Positions 41,420-52,893 of a stretch of DNA of 64,000 nt are shown piece after piece (position 1 is the first letter of the stretch; each line of letters starts with the position of its first letter). Origin of the DNA: Zychaea mexicana. Taxonomy: Eukaryota; Mucoromycota; Mucoromycetes; Mucorales; Lichtheimiaceae. Location of the stretch: the NCBI RefSeq assembly GCF_025766255.1, contig NW_026516847.1, positions 1 to 64,000 on the forward strand. Direction: 5' to 3'. The notes under the pieces were generated by a model. It was not told the origin of the DNA. It saw nothing but the letters and a program-made list of their open reading frames with translations, and searched no databases. The translations under genes and the position numbers were made by a program.

Positions 41420-43758
41420 TTAAGAAAGAACGTATTTCTTGAATCGCTGAAGGTAAGTGGGCTTGATATCGTGTTCAGGCGATGAGTCGTCAGCGATCTT
41501 CTTGTCCATTTCACTTTCGCTACCGATCTTGGTGCTGACTTCATCCAGTTTGCTATCGTCGGGATCTTCTTCGAATCGCTTGCTGTTTCGCAAGCCAAAC
41601 GACTTCATAGGGAAAGTCAAGAACAGAGTCAGGATAGCCATACAGAGATGGATGATGGTTTGTTTGCGTTGCACATTTCCATATGCCTCCTGGAGACCTG
41701 CATATTGATCATCGGGAAGACTTTGAGCGTAGGTAATGCTGGCCAAAATTTCCTTGGTGTTGAATTCACCGGGAATGTGCTTTTCGAATTCTTGAGGCAG
41801 CAGTTGGTTCCAGATAGCGCCAGCGATAGTAGAACCAACACTGCTAGTAATAGATTGACCAATCTGGTAGAAAGCGGTGATCATTGCAAGATCTAAGAGC
41901 ATAAGGCCACATAATCTGGCAGTTAGTAAACTTGCTCCGCATTTTTCGGGCGTGCTGTGGATTGCATAATCTTTACATACCTTCGTGAGGGACAGACGAT
42001 TGAACGGCCACAATAAAGGGTACTTCCATGAAACCAGTGCCAATGCCAGCAATGACCTGGGAAACAACAAGGAAAACGTCCGACGAGTGGGGTTGACGGG
42101 CTTGGGTCATGAGACCAAGAGCGATAATCAAAATGCAAATACCAGTCCACATGTATGGGCGCCAGATACGGGTTCTCATCATCATATAACCGACGAAGGC
42201 CTGCAAAGTGATGGCAGCAACAGGGAAACCGATAACCAACCGTGCAGCTCTACCAGCAGTGACTTTACGAGTGATTTGGAGATATGTTCGGAGGTAAAGA
42301 CCGTTTGTCGACGAGCCAATGGTGTTAGCTGATACAGCAGCAACACCAAGCAATGCAGTCTTGTTGGGCCATTTGCCGACGGGCAAAACTGGTTTTGTGG
42401 CGACCTTGAGCTCCCAATAGAACAAAGCAATCCAAGTGAAGAAGCCGCCAATCAAACAACCCAATGTACGTGCTAGAATCGCAAGTTGAATTCACCAATT
42501 TACATGCTCTGTTAGTCGTATTGTCCCTAATGCATATATGACTCTAATAGTATGGAAAGAAATACTTACAATCGGTCCAGCCGCCCCACGTTGACTCCAG
42601 TTGGAAGGGAAGAAGAATCATACACAGACCACCAACGAGCAAGATGCATCCAACAAAATCCAGCTCGGTGCCAAAGAATTTGAGTGTCTGCCAGAAAGTG
42701 CGCTTGCCAATGATGCGACGACGCTCTTCACGGTATTCTGCAAGCTTGCCACTTTTCCGAGCCTTCATCTGGGGGTACCAAAGTCCGACCAAAATAGGAA
42801 GCGAGCAGAAGAAGATGATGAGAGGGACCATGCCATAACCCCAACGCCATTGTCCCGGGTATTCACCAGTGTAGAGAAGACTATCGACAGCCAACGAAGT
42901 GCAGAACATGTTGATGATGGTTGGAAGCTGAAGAACACCATGGTAGAAACCTCGATTGCGGATATTGGTCATGTCTTTGAAAAAAAAGTCGAATTAGCTT
43001 CTTTGTGTAACAACAAATAACTGCTATGACAACAACACCGCAACAAAAAGGGCATCAACTTATGTATACCTCCAGTGATGATAGGGATTAGGATCGTAAT
43101 GCCAGTGTCGCCAAAAGCATTCAGAATTTGGCCACCCTGGGTGGTTACAGAGTAAAGCACAGAGCACCGAGCTGTTAGTTCTTCTGGTATCGCTTATACA
43201 CACTCAACCCATCCAGTGATTTTTTCATGTCCGCATTCTATATAATCTTTTTTCTTACCACAAAAGTTCCATAATTGTTGGAATTCGCTTGTACGATATA
43301 TGAGATGATATACAGAATAAGAGCTAACACGAATGCTTCAATTCTGCCAATTAGATCGGAAAGTTTGGAGAAGGTTGGAAACATGATGGACTGCAGAATG
43401 CTGCTAACGGTCTTGAGGATACTTTGAAGGTGGTTGGATTTCAGGATACTCGTCACAGGTGCCGTCAAAGCCTGGGTCAAAAAACCTTCCCATGAATATG
43501 CCCATCGGATCAGCAAGATACTACAATTGAGTTAGCCTTTCTGTGAAGCAACCATGGCGACAATAATTCTATGCGTCGTAATGTATAGTACACATACCCA
43601 GCCAAAATAGCATAGATGTTCCATTTGCTGGAGTTCAACTTGGCGAGCTCGGCCTTCTTCACGCCCGGTGCAACAAGCTTTGAGATATCATCAGCAGTTG
43701 GTGCTTCAGGGATCTCCTCCTTGGTGTCAGCGTGCTGTTCTTTTTCTTTCTCGCTCAT
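41420..43758 (-). CDS. MFS siderophore-iron transporter (ARN/SIT-like)
   Basis: Proton-coupled uptake of ferric siderophores across the plasma or endosomal membrane. Six exons on the minus strand (43598-43758, 43259-43520, 43070-43136, 42570-42974, 41981-42472, 41420-41892) give 619 aa, typical for 14-TM SIT transporters. Family features are visible: the acidic/Lys-rich cytosolic N-terminus; WAYSWEGFLTQALT in the first helix; FSKLSDLIGRIEAF (MFS loop 2-3); GGQILNAFGDTGI; DMTNIRNRGF; TELDFVGCILLVGGL; GGWTD; ASITYAQSLPDDQ; and a charged cytosolic C-terminus. Exon 3's acceptor (43136) was chosen by phase and family fit. An ATCTGATAA element lies 186 bp upstream on the same strand. The substrate cannot be told from sequence. 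Confidence 0.93.
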
Positions 43759-43943
43759 TGCCCGGAGTGTTGTGTGTGCAGCAAGTTGACAAGTGAAAAA
43801 AGAAAATAAAAGTTAAAGAAAAGAGATCGAAAAGTTTTTAAAAGCATGAATAACGAGTAAGCGGGGTTTCGGCGCAACAGTTGAACCAGCAATGAATGAT
43901 TTGGCTGGATCGTAAGATATGAATCCGGCTTCACGACATCTTT

Positions 43944-43952
43944 TTATCAGAT
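43944..43952 (-). promoter_or_regulatory. ATCWGATAA iron-responsive GATA-factor site (siderophore transporter promoter)
   Basis: On the minus strand the sequence reads ATCTGATAA, an exact match to the SreA/Urbs1 consensus, 186 bp upstream of the transporter ATG and in the same orientation as the gene. Regulation is inferred. A third exact match (45073-45081) lies 1.3 kb upstream. Confidence 0.55.
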
Positions 43953-45649
43953 TGTTACACAACTTCTCGGCTTTATGTGTCGCATTTGTCCCTTTCTCCA
44001 CTTCAAGTACAACCAAGAAGCCCGCAATCGCAAAAGGCCGATATCTCTTATGTATATGCCACGCCAGATCATAATAGCACATCTCGCGCCACCAAGCAAT
44101 ACGCAATGACCATATACACACTCATCGCGGGCGCGGAAATAGCTCCTTTGGGTCTTTGAATCTAGATGTTTGTGGTGAGATACACCAGAAGTTTTGACTG
44201 AATACGGTAATGGCCTCCCTTGTAGGTGCCACACCCTTTCCTTTTGTTATATAGGCTACTTGTGTCTTCCACACAGATCTGGTTTTCGTTGTATCCAAAA
44301 ACTAACAAAAGAAATCGGGAGAGGAACGGAGATAGATGCCATCTGTAGAAATGGCTTGTGTGGTTTACTTTGAATGCCGCGGTTCGGGTCTTTGTTTAGC
44401 AAGCGACTTTGTATTGTTGCTGAGGTATACAGCACTGTGAAGGAAGGTGCTTCTTCGGATGACATGCGCACTCGTATAGTGAGATAAAATGATCTGGTGA
44501 GCTACTGCCTGTTGCCATTGTTGTGTGCCACTCTGCTGACATTAGAAGTGTATACTGTGTTGTTGATCGCCGAAGAGGTTACACGTGCCACTACCTAATG
44601 AGTGCAAATTTTGTTTTCGATTCCCGAATGTTCTCCATCTGATAGCAGTCGCGGACGCCCCACCGATTTTTTGTGTACCTGGTTTTTAACTCGTATTACA
44701 GCCGTTCCGATAACCTGGTTTGGTGATTCAGTCATTGGTCAGATCAATCGCCACACAACCTGGTTTTTTCGCATTGTCTGTAACGTTAATTTTTACATAT
44801 TCTCGGTATACAAGAGCATATTCACGACAAGATGCTTTTCATTTGCCGTACAAAAAAAATCGTGCGTTGTATTATATTACTAAAAGTGCCCCACTTGATC
44901 AAGCACGAGACACATAGCCGGAAAGTATCGGGCTGCTTTTAGGGTTCACTCAGGCACAGCATGATGCTTCATACTCGCTGTTATGCTATATTTTATTGTC
45001 ATGGTGCCTTACAATAATAGGAGTTTTCAAATATTTGATGGTGTCACTGTCGTTAATGCGCTTACCTCCGAATTATCAGATGCAATTCTTGTTACCGACG
45101 ATATCTCGGACATGAATTATGTGTTTTTTCTCGATTGGCGGTTGTTTCCTAGCATAGAACAATCGCTTTTTGTAAGGCCGGCATATAATTATGTCATCTA
45201 CTCGTCTATAATCCGGAAAGCCGGTTTAGGGTCCCTGCTTTGTACAAATTTGTAATTGGCGCTAGGTAGATGCTTATCCAACCTTCCACTGTTTCTTGAG
45301 AAGCGAACCCATCAAATCAGAATCACGTATCAGTCTCGACAGCTACTACTAATGTCTGGCGCACCTTGCTTTTCAACTTGGCGTGACACAAATTCCCATT
45401 TGCCCGATGGGGGATTTAACTTGGCGCGTGATGAAAATCAAGATGGCCGACGATGGTTGTTTACAACTAGGGGTTGCATGAATTATTTTGGCATATTGAA
45501 GATTCTGATTGGGCATTTGGTGTGTTTTGTTATGGTGCATTTGATTCTTTGTATCACTTATTTTGTTACACAGTATGAGCAACATATGAGATAGCTACCA
45601 AAAAACACTAGAGCACTGCAGCATAGGTTCCTCCAAGACACATCGCCGG

Positions 45650-46056
45650 TTTAAAAAAAAACTTTTCGCTTGTTTAATCCTGGCAATCGCTTGGAGTAAT
45701 TGAGTGGGCTGAACTAATGCTTTCGGGGTCAGAGAGTCAACTTTTGCTAAGAGTCCACATTTCACACCTGCCTTCATTTCAATTAAGCCCCTTCGATAGG
45801 ACTAAGAAATGAACTATACGGCGCTAGATATATTATATCGAATCTACGGGCTTCCACTGCTTCTTTGAAGCTTTTTGCGTGGTGGATGCTTTGCGTTGGC
45901 CATTATTAACGCCTTTCCAGGCATATCTTTTTTTCTAAACCGCCCATTACAGTTCTTTTTAAAACTGTGCAAATGATTGGCTCGGTAATAAATAAGGCTC
46001 TTGGTTCTTGAAATGGCTCCCATATTATGCGCACTAGTGAAAATTCTGTATGCCAA
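45650..46056 (-). pseudogene. Decayed Tc1/mariner-like (DDE) transposase fragment
   Basis: Conceptual translation on the minus strand, with at least one frameshift and several stops, shows the order typical of the catalytic C-terminal half of Tc1/mariner transposases. PGKALIMANAKHP corresponds to the usual IIMDNA.IH block (Asp replaced by Ala here), and about 25 residues on comes FDIIYLAPYSSFLSPIE, corresponding to the YLPPYSP.LNPIE block with the last catalytic Glu. No intact ends were found. It is clearly inactive. Confidence 0.5.
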
Positions 46057-46638
46057 GCTTTGCGTACACTATTTTCTATTATATATCTATAACTTCAGAA
46101 ATGTACACCGTGTTGAGATGTGATATGACAAAATCAGAATCAAAGCCAGCAAATAAAAGCACAAGCGACAATGAAGGAACGAAGAGGGTCCGCAATATAC
46201 TATCATCTAGTCAATTCCCTTTTTTCTCGTTCTTCATTCCATACTGCTTTCAAGCTGCCCGCTTGACGATGTGATCTTACTATCGACTGATATTGAATCC
46301 GGTCTGTATTGTTTCAAAGCTCTCAGATATGTATAACGAACAACAGCAAAGATGAAGAAGAAAACATTTCAGGGAAGATAAAAGCGCTATATATTAGTAC
46401 ACCATTACTTATATTTGTAATCAAAGATGGCCTTGTAAATCACTGGTGTATGTACCAGTTAAGCTGTGCCACAATTTGACTGAAGATGAACGATGTAATG
46501 TTTTATCAATATTCTCCTGATATCGTTGCATTATGATACGATGGGGATTATGTGGTTTAATTTAGTTTGGTGACGGATATAACAAAAAGGCAAAAGGGAA
46601 ATGAGGGAAAGAGATTAAATTACTACTAAGGCATATTT

Positions 46639-49163
46639 TTACGATGCAATTCCCTCCATGAACTGCTGTAGTCGATCCAGTTTGAGCTATAATGGAAAGG
46701 GTATAGAGATAAATTGTTTAATATGTCTCTTCAGCTTTGTTGATTACCTATTTAGCGCACGAGATAATAAACGAGAAAGAGGGTATTCTTACACTTGAAG
46801 GAAGATATGCATCTGCAGCAGCTTCTGGGTATGGCGCAGGTACTTCATAAATACTTTCATCTATTGGCACGGAGCTTAACAATACTTCTTTTTTATCGGT
46901 GATACGAGAAGCTGCAGCGCGCATGACATCATGATTGATTGGATCCTATGGAAAATCATCGTTACATTCATGTAAGCATATAAAAAACATCCCCCCTCTT
47001 CACATTTGGTGGTCATTTGCATACCTCATATTCGGCAACGCTATAGCTTTGTACCAGTTTGTGTACTTGAGGAGGTGAAAGGATCCAGCAAACATCGTAG
47101 ATGATTTTGATATCATCGGCAGTCGCTTTCTTCAGCTGTAATAGCTTTGTAGCTTGTGACAGGTGCTCTAATTGCAGTGTTGCATCTGTGATGTTTCGCG
47201 TCTTGCACCAGTCTTCCAGTACAGTGATATTGTGTTGAATTTGCATGGCTAATAATTTTAAAGGACGAATTCGTTAAATCCCGTCAATATATGATCTCAC
47301 TGTACTCTACATATGTACTCCTTCCTTACCTCGTTTCCACGAATTAAAGTTACGTCGCATAATCAAATCATTGAATGCTGTGACTTCGACATACTTCAGA
47401 AGCTCATTCATAACCTGTTCCACAACTAACGGATGGATCTCGTAGCCTTGCATAATTTCATACACCTTGCCTAGAACAGCCAATAAATCATCCATGGTCA
47501 CAAGAGCTGCTTGTCCGGGCATAAGACTACTGCTGTTACTGATAAAGCCAGGCAACGACTGACTCTCGACAAGTGCTGGAACAACGACGCGTTGTAGCTG
47601 TTTTTTAAGCTCAGAGACCCAGTGATTATAAATGCTATCCTGGACATATTGTAGCTCGTATTTGATGGATGCGATTATCTTTTCAACCTCGTGCCATCTG
47701 CTGTCCGACTCAAGTTGTCGTGCGCTGCGTTCAAGATCATTTTCGGATGCGCTGATAACCGAAAGAAGTTCATGAGCATTGAGTAACCAATAAGCACAAC
47801 CTCCATTGGCTTCTTCACCAACAAGATCCTAGAAATTCGTTTCAGCAAGCATAACATATACTTATTAGCATATCCCGCCATTATGGTATGTATAACGATT
47901 AAAACATGCCATTATCAAAAAAAAAGAAGAAACACTCACCAAGCACTTCTTCTCAATAGCTTCCATGACAGCAAAGAGCCATTGCTCAGATTCTACCAAG
48001 TAGCCGCGTTTCCACATCTGTACAATACAATAGCCAATAACACGAGCTGGGAAAGTCTTATCCTTCGATGATGGTGGGTTTGATGCGTCAGGAGGCACAA
48101 TTGCCAATGTCCTGATAAGGCCATCCAATACATCAACTTGCAAGAGGTCTTCATCTTGCAATAGGGTATATAACGGATCATCAGGCTGGCAAGACGATGC
48201 GTTTGCTGCAGTTGTAATGGGTTGCTCTACAGTAGTGCTGCTCTTGCGTCGCATAGCTGCAGCTGCTCGGCGACCACGATAAGGTGTCTTTTGTTGTGGC
48301 TGTTGATTGAGATGCTGCTTTTGCTGCTGCTGGCGACGCGAGTGACCCAATGTTTGCGACAACTGTGTCTTCAATGCTGCGATTTGATTTTTCAGCTCAG
48401 ACATGTCAGCATCATCCATTGGCTTTTCAACAGTTTCTTGCGACGCCTTTCTAAGCTGAGCAATCTCTTCCTTTTGACGAGAAAGTTCTTCGGTGAGGCG
48501 TGCAATCTCCTTATCCTGCGTCTTGATCTTATTGAGTGATGAGACATATTCGTTCTTCAAGCCGTCACGTTGTTGCTGGAGAGATGCCCAGTGATCACCA
48601 TCCGGTCCAGGTTTATCAATTACGCTGTTGAGGTCCTTGGCCTTGTCGTCCAAATTATCGTACTTGGTGATCCATGATTTGACTTGGGTTTCAAGTTCGG
48701 TTGCTTTGCTCTTTAGTCGGGCTTTGTCCTCCTTTTGTTGAGCAAGGTTCTGCGTCAGCTCAACAACCTTTGTCTCGAGCTTGTATGAGACTTCCTTAAA
48801 GTGGCTTACTGAACGTGCTTCTGCACGCATCACAACAAGCTGTTTCCGAGCGTTGCGTCGACGGATACAAGTTTGAATGCGGATGATGTGCTTTCGCTGT
48901 GCCTGATACTTTCGGCGTGCGGACCTGTATATGTATAGGAGACAGTACAAAAACAGTTAGCGTTGCCTTTTTTGAGACAATTAGTTCATAAACAAGGTGA
49001 CAAAAAATACCGCATACCATCCGCGAACAATTCTTTGAATTTGAGTTGCTGCATTATGCTCACGGATCATTGAGAAGCGTTTCTTGGCAATCAATGCTCT
49101 TGATGCTATGTGCATTATTTAGTAAGTCAGGTTACACAACTATCGCGCATGAATGCATTTGTG

Positions 49164-49211
<48 letters not shown>

Positions 49212-52200
49212 ATATGTTTTACCTGCTTGTATTTGGATAATGATAGCGCGCTGCTTCAGATACCGCTTGCGAGCAGCATAGCAGCGCCAGTACTTTTGAA
49301 TGGTAGTAGCTGCCTTTTCGCGCCGCAGATTTTCCAATTGGATCTGACCGATCTTTCTTCGAGCGACTTGCTGCAACTGAGTAACCATTTTCAGCACACG
49401 CAGGTATCGGCGTCTAGCAATGAATCGTCGACAATTCTTTTGTAAGAAAATGGCCACTTCTGTCCAACGATCTGTACGAAGTTTTTCCATGTATGCAAGC
49501 TATAGAAAAAGAAGAGAGGAATGAGATCAAAATCGGGAGTAGCAACTTTCGATCTGTTTATTCTCATACACGTATGCTTTTGTTGCTGTTGCTGTTGCTG
49601 TTACCTGTCCTGCTCTAAAGAAGATCTTTGTTAGACCAATCTGATACTTGTCTGGGTCTTGTATGTGTGTATCCACAACCGTCGAGCAAAGTGTGCGAAT
49701 ATCCTTTTCACTTTTGGGGTACCAATGTTTGGCATCAACCAAAGCATAGTATCTAAATAGAGGTAGTAGGAACAAAAATGCACATTTGAGTTTTGAATGG
49801 TTTCTCTCTTCTCTACCTTCTATAAGTAAGCACACTTACCGTTCTGCAAATTCTTCAAAAGTCCATCGTGAAGGGTAACCAGCGCAACTGATACGGATAG
49901 TTTCTAGCACACCACATGCACGGAGCTGTGCAAGGACCATGTTTGGCTCGAAAATCCATGCTTCCTTTGCCTCGTTAGGTTTGATACAGCGAATATAATG
50001 TACGTTTGTCTGCCCAATGGTATCCATCAGGTTGATCAAGGAAATCTGATAGAGAAACACAGACGGGATTTGTTAGGTGGATGTGCTAGCTATTCGCTCG
50101 ATAAGCCGAGTTGAAAACTTTACCTTGAACATGGAACCAAGAGTTGGTTTCTTTGGGGCATTCATTTTTGCGGCACCAATCTTTTTGACAGGAGAATCAC
50201 CCTATTTATGAAGGCTTAGAAAAATAAACTCAAACGAAGGATGATAAAGCCTAGATAAGCGCATACTTACGATACTGTTTGATGGGCTGGGAGAAGACGC
50301 AGCATTAGCACGCTTGATCATTGAAGCAAGGAAATCAAACTGGGCATTTTGCAAAAGTGTAAGGTGTTCATCAGGCACAGTATCCTTATTCTTTTCCATA
50401 AAGCCCTCTGCTTCGTATTGGACGTCATGAGCATAATGAACGACAGTAAAGGCGTTATTAGAGAAGCGTGGCTTCTTGAAATAGCTTTGATAGCTTGGCG
50501 TGCCAAACGTAGAGTAAAGTTTGTTGCAGAAACCTTGGTCGGATCCCGAAGGCAAACGTGATTCCTAGATTAAGAAGTCAGTTGTCATAGATTCAAGTTG
50601 GATATTATCCATAGCTGATTTTTTGGATGATGCTCATATCAGTTAGCAAGATTAACTTACTTCATCAAGCAGAGAGAGAATACCCATTTTAGCTTCAATC
50701 ATTTCAATACATTTTTGGTTGTCGCTGAAATCAATAAAGGTCCAGTCGATGTTTTCCCGTACATATTCCTTTTAAGAACGATCATATTAATAAGTGTAAA
50801 GCGGACTCTACATTCCATCCAAATTACCTCTTGCTCCAGCTTAAAGACGTGCTGGTTGAACTGTTGTTGTAATTTTTCGTTTGCATAGTTGATACAGAAC
50901 TGTTCAAAAGAGTTCTTTTTGAAATGTTCGAAGCCATAAATATCGAGCACACCGATGAATGTTGCCACACGATCGGCATCATCACAAGCCAAACTCTCGT
51001 TCACGACCCCGACAAGCCAATCGAACAAGCTGCTGTAGATATATTTCGCCATCGAATCACGGACCACTTGAGCCTGCTGAGGACTCAAATTGGTCATGAT
51101 TTTTTCGGACCGGGTGCTGATCTGCTTGCGAACAATCCATTTTTTGAATTCTGTAGCGTTGATACCGAGTAACTGGGTTGCCATTGTGACGGCTGCGTCG
51201 CCTTCGGAAAGCATAGCGTCGGTGCGTCCGCCAATTTCAATATTACCGAGGTGAAGCAATGCAGCCAAAAGACGGAATATCTGTTGCTGGGTCTCTTCTG
51301 AAATGCCGACCATTGACAAGGATTTTTTCGTGAGGTCAAGTTCTGCAGCATCATCAACACCCGGGATATCGCCCGTGCCGCCTTGTTTGAGGTAGTGGAA
51401 GTTGGACCATTCTTGCAGGTCGTATTTCTGACGTTCTTCAGCAGATGCGCCTGCACAAAACTGAAATAGGGCATTTAGCACACGCACACTGACTACTTAC
51501 ACTGCATCGTCACAAACTCCCCTTACTCCTATTTATTCTCCTCACCAACGCTTGAGAGAAAAAAAGTATAAGAACTGACCTGATAAAAAATGTGATAGTT
51601 ACGTTCAATTTCCGGTTGAAAAATAAGACGTGAACGTTCTAAAAGATATGTGCGGATTTTGGCGCCGACAATGTTGCATTGCTTGTCAAATTGGATCTAA
51701 GTAAAGAACCAGCTAACAACGTCAATATGGACAGCCATCCGAGATACCGCTAATAAGAAGACGAGTATATATGGATCCATGTATAGTCACCTCTATATAT
51801 TTGCCAAAGCGAGAACTGTTGTCGTTTCTGGTCGTTTTAGCGTTGCCAAAGGCTTCCATGATAGGGTTGGTGGCTACGCAGATGTGCATTATTTACATAT
51901 AAGTTCCTCTGTCAATCTCGTGTTTAAAACATACATGCACACACACACTCTCTCTCTCTCTCCCTCTTACCTAGGATCTGCTCCTCGACCTCCGTCATTG
52001 CACCAGCGCCATCTTTCGCTTTCTTTCCAACAGTCTCCTTATCATCTGCTGTGGCAAAGTATCGCATAATATACTTTGCGCTGACCGTTTTACCAGCACC
52101 ACTATATATTCACATCGGAACAGACACAAAACGGTTGAATAACCTATCCATCCCACACACATTTTAGCTACCACCAACAATGACAACGGTACCTCTCTCC

Positions 52201-52893
52201 AGATACAATGATGGTTTGATTCGATCTTTCTCGGATCATGCATCTATAAGCATCTTCTGCAATAGCGAAGAGATGTGGCTCCAACTCTCCACGTCTGCGT
52301 CCTGAGTATTGTTGGATGATGTCTGGTTCATAAAGCTGTACACGAGCGAAAGGGTTTGCAGCAATTAAAACAATGCCGGAGTATGTGTAGATTTGTTTCT
52401 GACCATATCGAGTACGGATAGTGTGTAGCACTGTTGTTGGATTTTTTTAAACCTTTAATATTGTAGACAATCATCGCACTCCAATTATAGCTGTTTTTAT
52501 TATACTTTACCTGAAGGCTCGTTCAAATGGCTAAGATTCGTCAAATCATCTGCATCCTCCATTTTGGGCGGATTTCTCAGTGGTGGCAAATTACTGCCTC
52601 GCGTCTTTTCCAACTCTGTTACTGCTGCCTCAAACACATGTTCCTAGAACAAGAAAGAACGCTTCAGTATCGAGTAGAGGAATCCCTAGATTGTGATGAT
52701 CGACAAAGTCCAGCGGTTTTCTTTTTACCCGAGACTCGTCCGCGTCGTTGTTAAAAACGATCTTGACGTGGCTGTCAGTGACATCCTTGGAAACCAAAGA
52801 AGCAGAGACCCAGCCGGCTTCGTCATCGGGAAACCATGCTTTAACACCGTTGGTATAAATATCAAGTGCCTGAGTCACTTGTATGGATGGCAT
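46639..52893 (-). CDS. MYO2: Class V myosin heavy chain
   Basis: Actin-based cargo motor. Nineteen exons join in frame to 1535 aa on the minus strand: 52729-52893, 52511-52643, 52193-52430, 51971-52101, 51791-51873, 51580-51696, 50828-51460, 50661-50768, 50271-50564, 50124-50201, 49840-50045, 49605-49752, 49223-49499, 49018-49105, 47940-48924, 47330-47828, 47025-47248, 46793-46945, 46639-46686. The motor shows the P-loop GESGAGKT (about 177-184), [44 protein letters not shown] and [13 protein letters not shown]. Six IQ motifs follow (residues about 790-945), as is classic for myosin V. Then come a coiled coil ([20 protein letters not shown] onward), a Gln-rich linker and a globular DIL tail ([17 protein letters not shown] to the C-terminus). 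The start is [16 protein letters not shown], fitting the myosin V N-terminus. Intron 49106-49222 contains a long (TA)n run. Confidence 0.97.
49166..49203. repeat. (AT)n microsatellite in a myosin intron
   Basis: About 19 AT dinucleotides inside the 117-bp intron between the third and fourth IQ-motif coding regions of the class V myosin gene. Confidence 0.95.

Larger units (their letters stand above)
43759..46638. other. Intergenic, with transporter promoter and a decayed transposase
   Basis: 2.9 kb between the siderophore transporter start and the myosin stop. It holds two ATCWGATAA-type sites (43944-43952 and 45073-45081) and a broken Tc1/mariner-like fragment (about 45650-46056, minus). 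Short plus-strand frames at 44983-45255 and 45256-45594 have no recognisable motif. Confidence 0.5.
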
